From an uncultured Prevotella sp. (GTDB lineage Bacteria > Bacteroidota > Bacteroidia > Bacteroidales > Bacteroidaceae): 8,013 nucleotides of DNA. Of the stretch, positions 1 to 5,339 are shown in pieces. The position numbers and the translations under genes were made by a program. The stretch is taken from the NCBI GenBank assembly GCA_937907705.1, contig CALCVP010000081.1, positions 1-8,013 of the forward strand, written 5' to 3'. The notes under the pieces are model-generated. The model was not told the origin of the DNA. It saw nothing but the letters and a program-made list of their open reading frames with translations, and ran no database searches. Within the stretch, counting starts at the first letter, position 1. Each line of letters starts with the position of its first letter.

Positions 1-203
1 TAATTTTCAAGCTAATCCAGCACTGCTCTTCTACATATTAGAACTTCTTACTGAAAAGGTTTACATCAAAACTTCTTTTTGTGCGATGTTTTGAGTGTGA
101 AACATTATTTCCGATTTGGGCTTTTTTCCCTGTTATTTGACAAATCTTAGACATTGCAATCTACGTTTTTCGTTTAATTTTGATACTTATTCCAAACAGA
201 GTG
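1..203 (-). other. Non-coding leader of a gene beyond the left edge
   Basis: No convincing reading frame is visible here on either strand. A strong leftward promoter lies at 204-234, so this stretch is probably the 5' untranslated leader of a gene starting left of the window. Small inverted repeats are present: TCAAAAC (66-72) with GTTTTGA (88-94), ATGTTT (86-91) with AAACAT (100-105), and GATTTG (113-118) with CAAATC (141-146). The first two share bases and cannot form together. From memory, Bacteroidetes often carry rpmB (ribosomal protein L28) downstream of cinA, which would make this a ribosomal-protein leader. That gene is not in view. Confidence 0.4.
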
Positions 204-234
204 CAAAATTACAAACTTTTCTTTAATCTGCAAA
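204..234 (-). promoter_or_regulatory. Bacteroidetes-type promoter reading left, out of the window
   Basis: On the minus strand the -33 box TTTG (234-231) is followed after exactly 19 bases by TAATTTTG (211-204). This matches the Bacteroidetes primary sigma consensus TTTG-N19-TAnnTTTG without mismatch. It lies about 55 bp beyond the cinA stop codon and points away from cinA. It therefore should start a separate transcript, with initiation expected near 197. No clear terminator separates it from cinA, so read-through from the upstream cluster may add to it. Confidence 0.7.
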
Positions 235-288
235 ATATTTCTTATAATAATGTTATATTTATGATATTTTAAGTTTTTGAAGAGTTTA

Positions 289-816
289 CTACTGTTCTGT
301 CACCTCTATATCCTCCTCTGGTTCTGTCAGATTTTCTTTTAAATAATCTAAGAACATGGATAAGGCTTCACTTGTAGCTTTCGCCAAATTGATATCACGC
401 CCATGGTCCTCATCCAATTTTTTTGTTACTATTTTGTCTTTTGCACCACAGGCCAACCAAATTGTACCAACAGGAATTTCAGCAGAACCACCTGCCGGTC
501 CAGCTATACCTGTAGAAGCAATAGCAAAATCTACATTTAGAGTTTCTATCGCACCTTCTACCATTGCTTTAGCCACATCCTCACACACAGCAGTTTTTTC
601 TTCTAACAACTGATGGTCCACATTGAGCAATTTCTCTTTTATTTCATTGGTATATGAAACTATACTTCCTTTAAAATAATTAGAGGCACCTGGCACCTTT
701 ATTATTGCTTCTGCAATTCTACCTCCAGTACAGCTCTCTGCTGTGCCAAGTGTTTTTCCTTTTTCCCAAATGAATTGGCTTATCTCTCTACTTAGTATTT
801 TATTTTCGAATTCCAT
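289..816 (-). CDS. pncC: CinA C-terminal-type nicotinamide-nucleotide amidase (PncC)
   Basis: This 175-residue protein is a stand-alone CinA C-terminal domain. Members deamidate nicotinamide mononucleotide to nicotinate mononucleotide in the cytoplasm, recycling pyridine nucleotides to NAD. The hallmark motif TAESCTGG is at residues 25-32, with Ser28 as the expected nucleophile. YTNEIKEKLL (55-64) supplies the conserved lysine region. STGIAGPAGG (101-110) and PVGTIW (115-120) complete the family signature. The N-terminal MoeA/MogA-like domain of full-length CinA is absent, as in E. coli PncC. The last 15 or so residues are acidic and look like a non-conserved tail. The ATG lies 6 bp after the tsaD stop, so the two are surely co-transcribed. 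Competence-related names for this family are historical; the amidase role is a family inference. Confidence 0.92.
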   Translation of the reverse strand: MEFENKILSREISQFIWEKGKTLGTAESCTGGRIAEAIIKVPGASNYFKGSIVSYTNEIKEKLLNVDHQLLEEKTAVCEDVAKAMVEGAIETLNVDFAIASTGIAGPAGGSAEIPVGTIWLACGAKDKIVTKKLDEDHGRDINLAKATSEALSMFLDYLKENLTEPEEDIEVTEQ

Positions 817-822
817 ATATAT

Positions 823-1848
823 TTATTGAAAAGTTACTTTTGAAAATGCAGGTTTATCTATTGAACAGAAATCTTTATCAAGATATTTATAATAACCTGT
901 TATACCAATCATTGCAGCATTATCCGTAGTATAACTGAACTTTGGTATATAAATAGTCCAACCATACTTCTTTGCATGTTCCCTAAATGCATTACGTAAG
1001 CCATTGTTTGCACTGACGCCACCCGCTACTGCCACACTTTTTATGCCAGTCTGTTTAACTGCCATACGTAATTTCTTCATCAATATATCTACAATTGTAA
1101 ATTCCAAACTTGCAGCTAAATCTGTTTTATGATGCTCTATGAAGTCTGAATCTTCTTTTACCCATTCTCGTAAGCTATAAAGAAAAGATGTCTTCAAGCC
1201 ACTAAAGCTATAATTGCAACCAGATATATGAGGCTCGGCAAATTTGTACGCATGTGGATTGCCTTGTCTGGCCAACTTATCTATAATAGGTCCGCCAGGA
1301 TAACCTAATCCCATCACTTTGGAACATTTATCAATAGCCTCACCAGCAGCATCATCTATAGTTTGTCCTAATACCTCCATATCATTATAAGCGTTTACCT
1401 TGACAATCTGTGAATTGCCACCACTCACTAAAAGGCAAATAAATGGCAATGGAGGAGCAGAGTTATCATCATCACTTTCTTTTATAAAATGGGCCATTAC
1501 ATGTCCTTGCAGATGGTTGACATCTATTAATGGAATATTGAGTGAGCGAGCTAAACCTTTAGCAAAACTTACACCTACCAACAATGACCCCATCAAACCA
1601 GGACCACGTGTAAACGCTATAGCTGATAACTGTTCTTTGGTTATTCCTGCACGCTTAAGAGCTTGATCTACTACTGGAACTACATTTTGCTGATGCGCAC
1701 GTGAAGCTAATTCTGGAACGACTCCTCCATAAGCCCTATGCACATCTTGAGATGCAGTAACATTGCTTAATAACACTCCATTGCGCAAAACTGCGGCAGA
1801 AGTATCATCGCAACTACTTTCAATACCTAATATATATATATCGTCCAT
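823..1848 (-). CDS. tsaD: tRNA N6-adenosine threonylcarbamoyltransferase TsaD
   Basis: TsaD (YgjD/Kae1) transfers the threonylcarbamoyl group from threonylcarbamoyl-AMP to A37 of tRNAs that read ANN codons, making t6A. At 341 residues it is full length. Visible hallmarks are the N-terminal ASKHA nucleotide-binding segment GIESSCDDTSAAV (8-20), metal ligands His112 and His116 in HLQGH, LVSGGNS (140-146), DDAAGEAID (165-173), GYPGGP (182-187), GGVSANN (277-283) and the third metal ligand Asp309 in TTDNAA. Its partners TsaB, TsaC and TsaE are not in this window. The gene starts 21 bp after the map stop and ends 6 bp before the cinA ATG. The tight spacing to cinA indicates one transcript. The protein is essential in most bacteria. 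Confidence 0.97.
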   Translation of the reverse strand: MDDIYILGIESSCDDTSAAVLRNGVLLSNVTASQDVHRAYGGVVPELASRAHQQNVVPVVDQALKRAGITKEQLSAIAFTRGPGLMGSLLVGVSFAKGLARSLNIPLIDVNHLQGHVMAHFIKESDDDNSAPPLPFICLLVSGGNSQIVKVNAYNDMEVLGQTIDDAAGEAIDKCSKVMGLGYPGGPIIDKLARQGNPHAYKFAEPHISGCNYSFSGLKTSFLYSLREWVKEDSDFIEHHKTDLAASLEFTIVDILMKKLRMAVKQTGIKSVAVAGGVSANNGLRNAFREHAKKYGWTIYIPKFSYTTDNAAMIGITGYYKYLDKDFCSIDKPAFSKVTFQ

Positions 1849-1869
1849 AAACAGAATTCTTTTATAACT

Positions 1870-2730
1870 CTAATAAGTAAGTATCTCTACACCATGTTCC
1901 GTCATTACAAAAGTGTGCTCCCATTGTGCGCTTGGCTTTTCATCACCTGTAATAACTTCCCATCCATATTTATCATCAGCATCAATAAACACCTGCCAAG
2001 TGCCCATATTAATCATAGGTTCTATGGTAAATACCATACCTGGAACAAGTAACATGCCAGTGCCCCGATGCCCATAATGAAGCACTTCTGGATCTTCATG
2101 GAATTGCAATCCTACTCCATGGCCACACAAATCACGTACCACGCCATAATGATATTTATCGGCATATTTTTGTATGGCATGTCCTATATCGCCCACAAAG
2201 CCATAAGGCTTGGCAGCTTCTGCACCTACTTCCAAACACTCTTTAGCCACTCTAACCAGTTGCTCCTTCTCTGGAGTTGTTTTACCTATAATAAACATAC
2301 GCGAAGCATCTGCATAATAGCCGTCCAAGATCGTTGTAAAATCAACATTTACGATGTCGCCTTCTTGCAATACATCCTCTTCTTTTGGTATTCCATGACA
2401 CACGACTTCATTGATACTGGTACATACACTTTTTGGAAAGCCTTCATAGTTAAGGCAAGCAGGCACTGCATTATGTGCCACACAATAGTCATAGCAAATT
2501 TTATCTATCTCAAGTGTATTCATACCGACATGTATTTGCTTTGCAACTTCATCCAGTACCCCAGTATTTACAACACCACTTTTGCGAATGCCTTCAATTT
2601 GCTCTGGAGTTTTTATAAGGTCTCGTGTAGGAACAAGTTTTCCTCTGTTTTCCCAGTACATGATTTGTTTATCCATTTCGGTTATAGGTTGTCCTGGGAG
2701 ACAATGCCATCTTCTTTTTTTCTGAAACAT
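1870..2730 (-). CDS. map: Type I methionine aminopeptidase with N-terminal extension
   Basis: It removes the initiator methionine from nascent proteins when the second residue is small. The 286-residue protein has the pita-bread fold signature with all five metal ligands: Asp130 (NVDFT), Asp141 (YADASRM), His204 (CGHGVG), Glu237 (TIEPM) and Glu271 (QWEHT). His112 (VCHGIP) and His211 (FHEDP) match the conserved substrate-contacting histidines. E. coli MetAP is about 264 residues; here roughly 35 extra residues (RRWHCLPGQPI...) precede the core. Extended forms of this kind are familiar from Bacteroidetes and have been likened to ribosome-binding linkers, but I see no complete zinc-binding SEC-C cysteine set. 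A 116-bp gap separates it from the HAD gene upstream. I see no convincing promoter in that gap, so read-through is likely. Confidence 0.95.
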   Translation of the reverse strand: MFQKKRRWHCLPGQPITEMDKQIMYWENRGKLVPTRDLIKTPEQIEGIRKSGVVNTGVLDEVAKQIHVGMNTLEIDKICYDYCVAHNAVPACLNYEGFPKSVCTSINEVVCHGIPKEEDVLQEGDIVNVDFTTILDGYYADASRMFIIGKTTPEKEQLVRVAKECLEVGAEAAKPYGFVGDIGHAIQKYADKYHYGVVRDLCGHGVGLQFHEDPEVLHYGHRGTGMLLVPGMVFTIEPMINMGTWQVFIDADDKYGWEVITGDEKPSAQWEHTFVMTEHGVEILTY

Positions 2731-2846
2731 ATTCCGCTATTTATTATAGAATTTGTTTGTAAGTTGATACTCAAAACTCATCTAAGCAAGATAAGAGTAA
2801 ACCTTAATACTGTTAATTTTGAATATCTACTTATATTTGTCATTTT

Positions 2847-3476
2847 TTATTTATCTATATTTAACTGTGCCAACACCTCTGCACGCCAATCACTTCCATT
2901 AACAGGACATACAGTAGTAAAGCCAAGCAATTGACCTGCCTCTATATTTTTCGGACCATCATCTACAAAAAGTGTTTCTTGCGGATTTATCCGTTCTTGT
3001 TGTATCATCTTTTCAAAGAAAGTCTGAGATGGCTTCATTACGCCTATGCGATAACTCAAATAAAGGCTATCAAAATAGCTGCACAATGAATTCCCATGTC
3101 CATCAAAATCATTGTTTAAAGCCCAATCCATCATAAAAGGATTAGTATTTGAAAGTAAAATGAGGTGGTATCCTTTTTGACGCAATAACTTTATAAATTC
3201 AAGATTACGCTGTGGCACTTCTTTCCGATAACCTAACCAAGCATACTGGCAATCATCAAGCGTTAAAGTACGACCGACCATATTGCTTAATTCTTGTCTA
3301 AACTGTTCAGCTGTAATTTTTCCTTCTTCTACTGCGCCAAAAATACCACTTTGCGTGTAAGAATCAAGCTGCCTTTCTGTATTTTTTAACCCTAATGCTT
3401 CAAAGCGTCTAAGGGCTTCCTGTTGGTCGATAGTCATAATTACACCACCCAAATCAAAAACTATATTCTTTATCAT
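2847..3476 (-). CDS. HAD superfamily (subfamily IA, YihX-like) phosphatase
   Basis: This 209-residue cytoplasmic hydrolase belongs to the haloacid dehalogenase superfamily. Motif I is FDLGGVI with nucleophile Asp8, motif II is LLSNT (107-111), motif III is Lys148 in VMKPS, and motif IV is FVDDGPKN (170-177) with Asp172/Asp173. A helical cap lies between motifs I and II (about residues 18-90). The DLGxV form of motif I has glycine where many HAD phosphatases have a second aspartate. E. coli YihX, an alpha-D-glucose-1-phosphatase, has the same form, so this is a subfamily trait and not damage. The substrate cannot be read from the sequence; a small sugar phosphate is plausible. It lies 51 bp downstream of smpB in the same orientation and is probably co-transcribed. 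Confidence 0.88.
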   Translation of the reverse strand: MIKNIVFDLGGVIMTIDQQEALRRFEALGLKNTERQLDSYTQSGIFGAVEEGKITAEQFRQELSNMVGRTLTLDDCQYAWLGYRKEVPQRNLEFIKLLRQKGYHLILLSNTNPFMMDWALNNDFDGHGNSLCSYFDSLYLSYRIGVMKPSQTFFEKMIQQERINPQETLFVDDGPKNIEAGQLLGFTTVCPVNGSDWRAEVLAQLNIDK

Positions 3477-3527
3477 TTTACCTTACCTTTATTTAGCTGT
3501 TGAACGTGCAATAGAAATAGCAAGCAG

Positions 3528-4007
3528 TTAATAATGCTTTATAGCACGGTCCATCTCTCTTCTATCCTCTTTTTCCTTTAATGTCTGTCGCTTATCAAAT
3601 TCTTTTTTACCTTTAGCCAATGCTATATCTATCTTTGCTCGACCATGATTGTCTATAAATAATAATGTAGGTACTATAGTAAAGCCTACTTGCTTAGTTG
3701 CTTCCACCAGTTTATGTATCTCACGCTTATTAAGCAAAAGCTTTCTATCGCGCTTAGCTTCATGATTATTATACGATCCAAAAAAGTAAGGCGATATGTT
3801 CATTCCCTTTACCCATATCTCGCCATTATTAATATAACAGAAGCTATCTACTAATGAAGCCTTTCCCTGCCGTATAGATTTTATCTCTGTACCTGTCAGT
3901 ACTATGCCTGCAGTATAAGTATCTACAAAGAAATATTCAAACGAAGCTTTTTTATTGCGTATATTTACTGGACTTTTTTTCCTTCCCAGTTCTTCATTCT
4001 TATTCAT
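3528..4007 (-). CDS. smpB: SsrA-binding protein SmpB
   Basis: SmpB binds tmRNA and delivers it to ribosomes stalled on broken mRNAs, where trans-translation tags the peptide for degradation. At 159 residues it is of usual length. The OB-fold core shows RNKKASFEYF (17-26), GIVLTGTEIKSIR (34-46), VKGMNISPY (66-74) and KLLLNKREI (89-97). The basic C-terminal tail (about 132-159, AKGKKEFDKR then LKEKEDRRE) enters the decoding centre and mRNA channel. The tmRNA gene (ssrA) is not in this window. The start codon lies inside the last codons of the upstream DMP19-like gene: the two frames overlap by 8 bp (4000-4007), suggesting translational coupling. I chose this ATG because the alignable core begins about 15 residues later. 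Confidence 0.97.
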   Translation of the reverse strand: MNKNEELGRKKSPVNIRNKKASFEYFFVDTYTAGIVLTGTEIKSIRQGKASLVDSFCYINNGEIWVKGMNISPYFFGSYNNHEAKRDRKLLLNKREIHKLVEATKQVGFTIVPTLLFIDNHGRAKIDIALAKGKKEFDKRQTLKEKEDRREMDRAIKHY

Positions 4008-4512
4008 CGTTATCTATTATATCTACAAATTGTTCTATGTGTTCATCTATATACTGAGCCACCATAGTTGTCCATTGTTCTTCATTCTCCACAAAAGTAT
4101 CATCATAGTCATCAAACTCTTCATAGCGTTCAAACATTGCCATAAATTCTTCATCAGAACAATCCTTTTCTATTTCTTCATGGCATTTTTTATAACTTTT
4201 TCGTGTTTTGTTCAACAAACAAGCAAGGCCGTCTAATCCCCATGTTCTAATAGCTTTTCCAAAAGGATTTACAAAGATAAAAGCGCCATAACCATTATGT
4301 ATCAGCTGAACGAAACCTCCATCCATTACTTCATTACGAAGTATAACATAAGCCAACAATGTTATCTGCTGCACATTAAGTACGGCCATTGTTTCTTGCG
4401 TAATTTGCCCATCAATGCTTTCCATAATAGCATTATAAAAAGCATCTACAAAGGCATCCATGCCTTCAGAGGCCGCAATTTGAAGCTTTGTATCTGATAT
4501 CTGCACTTTCAT
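4000..4512 (-). CDS. DMP19/DUF4375-like acidic protein
   Basis: From the ATG at 4512 this is a 170-residue protein. The segment NEVMDGGFVQLIHNGYGAF (about residues 60-78) resembles the conserved core of the DMP19/DUF4375 family. The namesake is Neisseria DMP19, a DNA-mimic protein that binds a transcription factor. The C-terminal third is strikingly acidic, with runs such as EEFDDYDD and ending DIIDNDE, in line with a DNA-mimic character, but function here is inference. No signal peptide or membrane segment is seen. A TTG at 4536 would add eight residues; the ATG is preferred because TTG starts are rare and MKVQISDTKLQ makes a natural N-terminus. The gene is first in the leftward cluster, about 90 nt downstream of a good promoter, and its 3' end overlaps smpB by 8 bp. 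Confidence 0.8.
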   Translation of the reverse strand: MKVQISDTKLQIAASEGMDAFVDAFYNAIMESIDGQITQETMAVLNVQQITLLAYVILRNEVMDGGFVQLIHNGYGAFIFVNPFGKAIRTWGLDGLACLLNKTRKSYKKCHEEIEKDCSDEEFMAMFERYEEFDDYDDTFVENEEQWTTMVAQYIDEHIEQFVDIIDNDE

Positions 4513-4513
4513 T

Positions 4514-4552
4514 TTAAATTCTATCTTTGCCCTCAAGAGAAAATATTCTCAT
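4514..4552 (-). promoter_or_regulatory. Possible upstream mini-ORF in the DMP19-like gene leader
   Basis: In the predicted leader a 12-codon frame (MRIFSLEGKDRI, ATG at 4552-4550) ends in TAA one base before the ATG of the DMP19-like gene. A small palindrome, GAGAA-AATA-TTCTC (4537-4550), covers its start. Such an arrangement can permit re-initiation, but short frames like this arise easily by chance and no ribosome-binding site is visible. Confidence 0.25.
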
Positions 4553-4608
4553 ATATATAAGCAAAACTTTTTGCTGTTATATATTGAAGCGTATCTATAT
4601 TATGCTTG

Positions 4609-4638
4609 CAAAGATAGAAAAAAATAGTAACTTCCAAA
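4609..4638 (-). promoter_or_regulatory. Promoter of the DMP19-like/smpB cluster
   Basis: On the minus strand TTTG (4638-4635) is followed after 18 bases by TATCTTTG (4616-4609), a very good Bacteroidetes -33/-7 pair. Transcription should start near 4602, giving a leader of about 90 nt before the ATG at 4512. The -33 box lies in one arm of a perfect inverted repeat, AAAAACATT (4636-4644) with AATGTTTTT (4649-4657), a possible operator. The -7 box is part of a 12-bp inverted repeat with 4519-4530. Confidence 0.7.
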
Positions 4639-4718
4639 AACATTTTATAATGTTTTTAGCTGTACATGAAAAGCGACACTGTTACAAAAGTACCTTAAAC
4701 ATTCAGTTTTTATTATTG

Positions 4719-4895
4719 CTGTCCGCTAAAAAAAATCGAAGGATAAAAATTGGGCTGGATTCCTCGCTTGGAATTCAGCCCTTTTAGTTACTTTTGTTTT
4801 GCTAAAATAATCTTAGTAACTATGAACAAAGGTACACATTTTAACGGACAGCCGATGTATGGTCAGCTGATTAATTTGCTTGATAAGCAAGCAAT
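4719..4895 (+). mobile_element. 5' remnant of an IS4-like (DUF4372-type) insertion sequence
   Basis: The segment begins with CTGTCCGCTAAAA (4719-4731), which looks like a terminal inverted repeat. A strong hairpin (4752-4781) follows, and then the start of a transposase frame at 4822. The residues MNKGTHFNGQPMYGQL match, from memory, the N-terminus of Bacteroidetes IS4-family transposases with a DUF4372 domain. The rest of the element, including the DDE catalytic domain and the right terminal repeat, is missing. The right boundary near 4895 is where the protein stops resembling a transposase and is approximate. The element sits between galK and the smpB cluster and now acts mainly as a spacer. 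Confidence 0.6.
4752..4781. terminator. Bidirectional intrinsic terminator within the IS remnant
   Basis: GGGCTGGATTCC (4752-4763) pairs with GGAATTCAGCCC (4770-4781) across a 6-base loop, with one G-T wobble. On the plus strand it is followed by TTTTAGTTACTTTT, and on the minus strand by AATTTTTATCC, so it can act both ways. In the original IS it would shield the transposase from outside transcription. Here it lies between galK and the promoter at 4609-4638 and should stop leftward galactose-operon transcripts. Confidence 0.7.
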
Positions 4896-4920
4896 TTTGA
4901 TTAGTTACTTACTTATATAG
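4822..4920 (+). pseudogene. Truncated IS4-family transposase, N-terminal fragment
   Basis: A 32-codon frame starts MNKGTHFNGQPMYGQLINLL and ends ISYLLI-stop. The first 26 or so residues look like the N-terminus of a DUF4372-type IS4 transposase. The tail and everything downstream do not, so the gene was cut by a deletion near 4895. No catalytic residues remain. This is the only leftover of the coding region in the window, and it cannot give a functional transposase. Confidence 0.6.
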
Positions 4921-4946
4921 TTTACAGTTTAACTATAATGATAAAT

Positions 4947-4963
4947 AGGTGTTCAGAATTAAT
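4947..4963 (+). repeat. Left 17-bp terminal inverted repeat
   Basis: AGGTGTTCAGAATTAAT is an exact inverted copy of 5315-5331. It marks the left end of the 385-bp element. Confidence 0.8.
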
Positions 4964-5076
4964 TATTAAGATAATATTGTGTTGTACTAATTTCCCCTTG
5001 GGGCGAAAAGCTAAAGCCTAAGCCCCTTACGTTTCGTTATTATTTTGTTAATCAATTATCTTTTTGTATATTATTG

Positions 5077-5129
5077 GTGGATTGGGGCACGGCAGGTCAC
5101 GTTGACCATGCCGTTATAACCCAGTCCAC
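5077..5129. other. Long imperfect hairpin with internal loop and bulge
   Basis: The outer stem pairs GTGGATTGGG (5077-5086) with CCCAGTCCAC (5120-5129), one pair being G-T. The inner stem pairs ACGGCAGGTCA (5089-5099) with TGACCATGCCGT (5103-5114), with A5108 bulged out and loop CGT. An asymmetric internal loop separates the two stems (5087-5088 against 5115-5119). It is followed by AAAAA on the plus strand and no U-run on either, so it is not an ordinary terminator. It sits just upstream of the recombinase-like frame and could be a recombination or transposition site, or an RNA structure controlling that frame. Confidence 0.6.
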
Positions 5130-5136
5130 AAAAAGT

Positions 5137-5280
5137 ATGCCGAAGAAAATCTCCGACATGGCTGTAGAGAAGGTACCGTCCATTTCTAGCCGTTTTTCTC
5201 TATTCCAGAGCAAGTTGCAGATTGCGCACTATGCTCAAGGTTCAATCACCGATTACTGTCACGCCTTATACAAATTTTAA
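5137..5280 (+). pseudogene. Fragment resembling the N-terminus of a tyrosine recombinase
   Basis: From ATG 5137 a 47-codon frame begins MPKKISDMAV. It includes SSRFSLFQSKLQIAHYAQ and then GSITDYCHALYKF before TAA. The pattern of a helix, then YAxGSIxxYxxAL and KF, is like the SAM-like core-binding domain that begins phage-type integrases. From memory, the closest look is to integrases that accompany IS91-like transposases in Bacteroidetes. No catalytic R-H-R-Y domain follows, and the right terminal repeat of the element begins 34 bp later. In frame, reading could extend upstream through the hairpin to a TTG at 5074. I treat it as a captured or decayed gene fragment; a small independent protein is possible. 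Confidence 0.35.
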
Positions 5281-5314
5281 CGAACTATTGTTCTATCGCA
5301 AAAAAACTTTATAT

Positions 5315-5331
5315 ATTAATTCTGAACACCT
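5315..5331 (-). repeat. Right 17-bp terminal inverted repeat
   Basis: This is the exact inverted copy of 4947-4963 and the right end of the 385-bp element. It ends 8 bp from the galK stop codon. Confidence 0.8.
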
Positions 5332-5339
5332 TCCTCATA

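Larger units (their letters stand above)
4947..5331. mobile_element. 385-bp inverted-repeat-bounded element (MITE-like or deleted IS)
   Basis: The ends are a perfect 17-bp inverted repeat, AGGTGTTCAGAATTAAT (4947-4963) and its complement (5315-5331), and similarity continues a further 7-8 bases with one indel. The size and terminal repeats fit a miniature inverted-repeat transposable element or an internally deleted IS. I see no clear target-site duplication at either flank (left ...GATAAAT, right TCCTCATA...). The inside is visibly richer in G+C from about 5077 to 5270 than its surroundings, and holds a long hairpin and a short recombinase-like frame. The right end lies 8 bp beyond the galK stop. 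A site-specific invertible segment is an alternative reading. The family of the ends is not recognised. Confidence 0.55.

Noticed and set aside
153..182. Plus-strand promoter-like pair ATTG-N18-TAATTTTG
   Set aside because: It would read rightward into the antisense strand of cinA with no gene to express, and its -33 box has a mismatch. Such AT-rich matches occur by chance.
2068..2934. 288-codon plus-strand open frame opposite map and the 3' end of the HAD gene
   Set aside because: It is antisense to map, which has all metal ligands intact. The translation is rich in Phe, Ile and Tyr with no recognisable domain, as expected of the complement of an AT-rich gene.
2847..3476. HAD protein as an inactive enzyme because motif I lacks the second aspartate
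   Set aside because: DLGxV is the normal motif I of the YihX-like group, and motifs II, III and IV are intact.
4522..4529. Plus-strand TATCTTTG as a rightward promoter
   Set aside because: The nearest TTTG upstream (4487-4490) is 31 bases away, too far, and there is no rightward gene. It is kept only as part of an inverted repeat.
5077..5129. Hairpin as a classical integron attC site or an intrinsic terminator
   Set aside because: There is no GTTRRRY/RYYYAAC core pair, no integron integrase, and no U-tract on either side of the stem.
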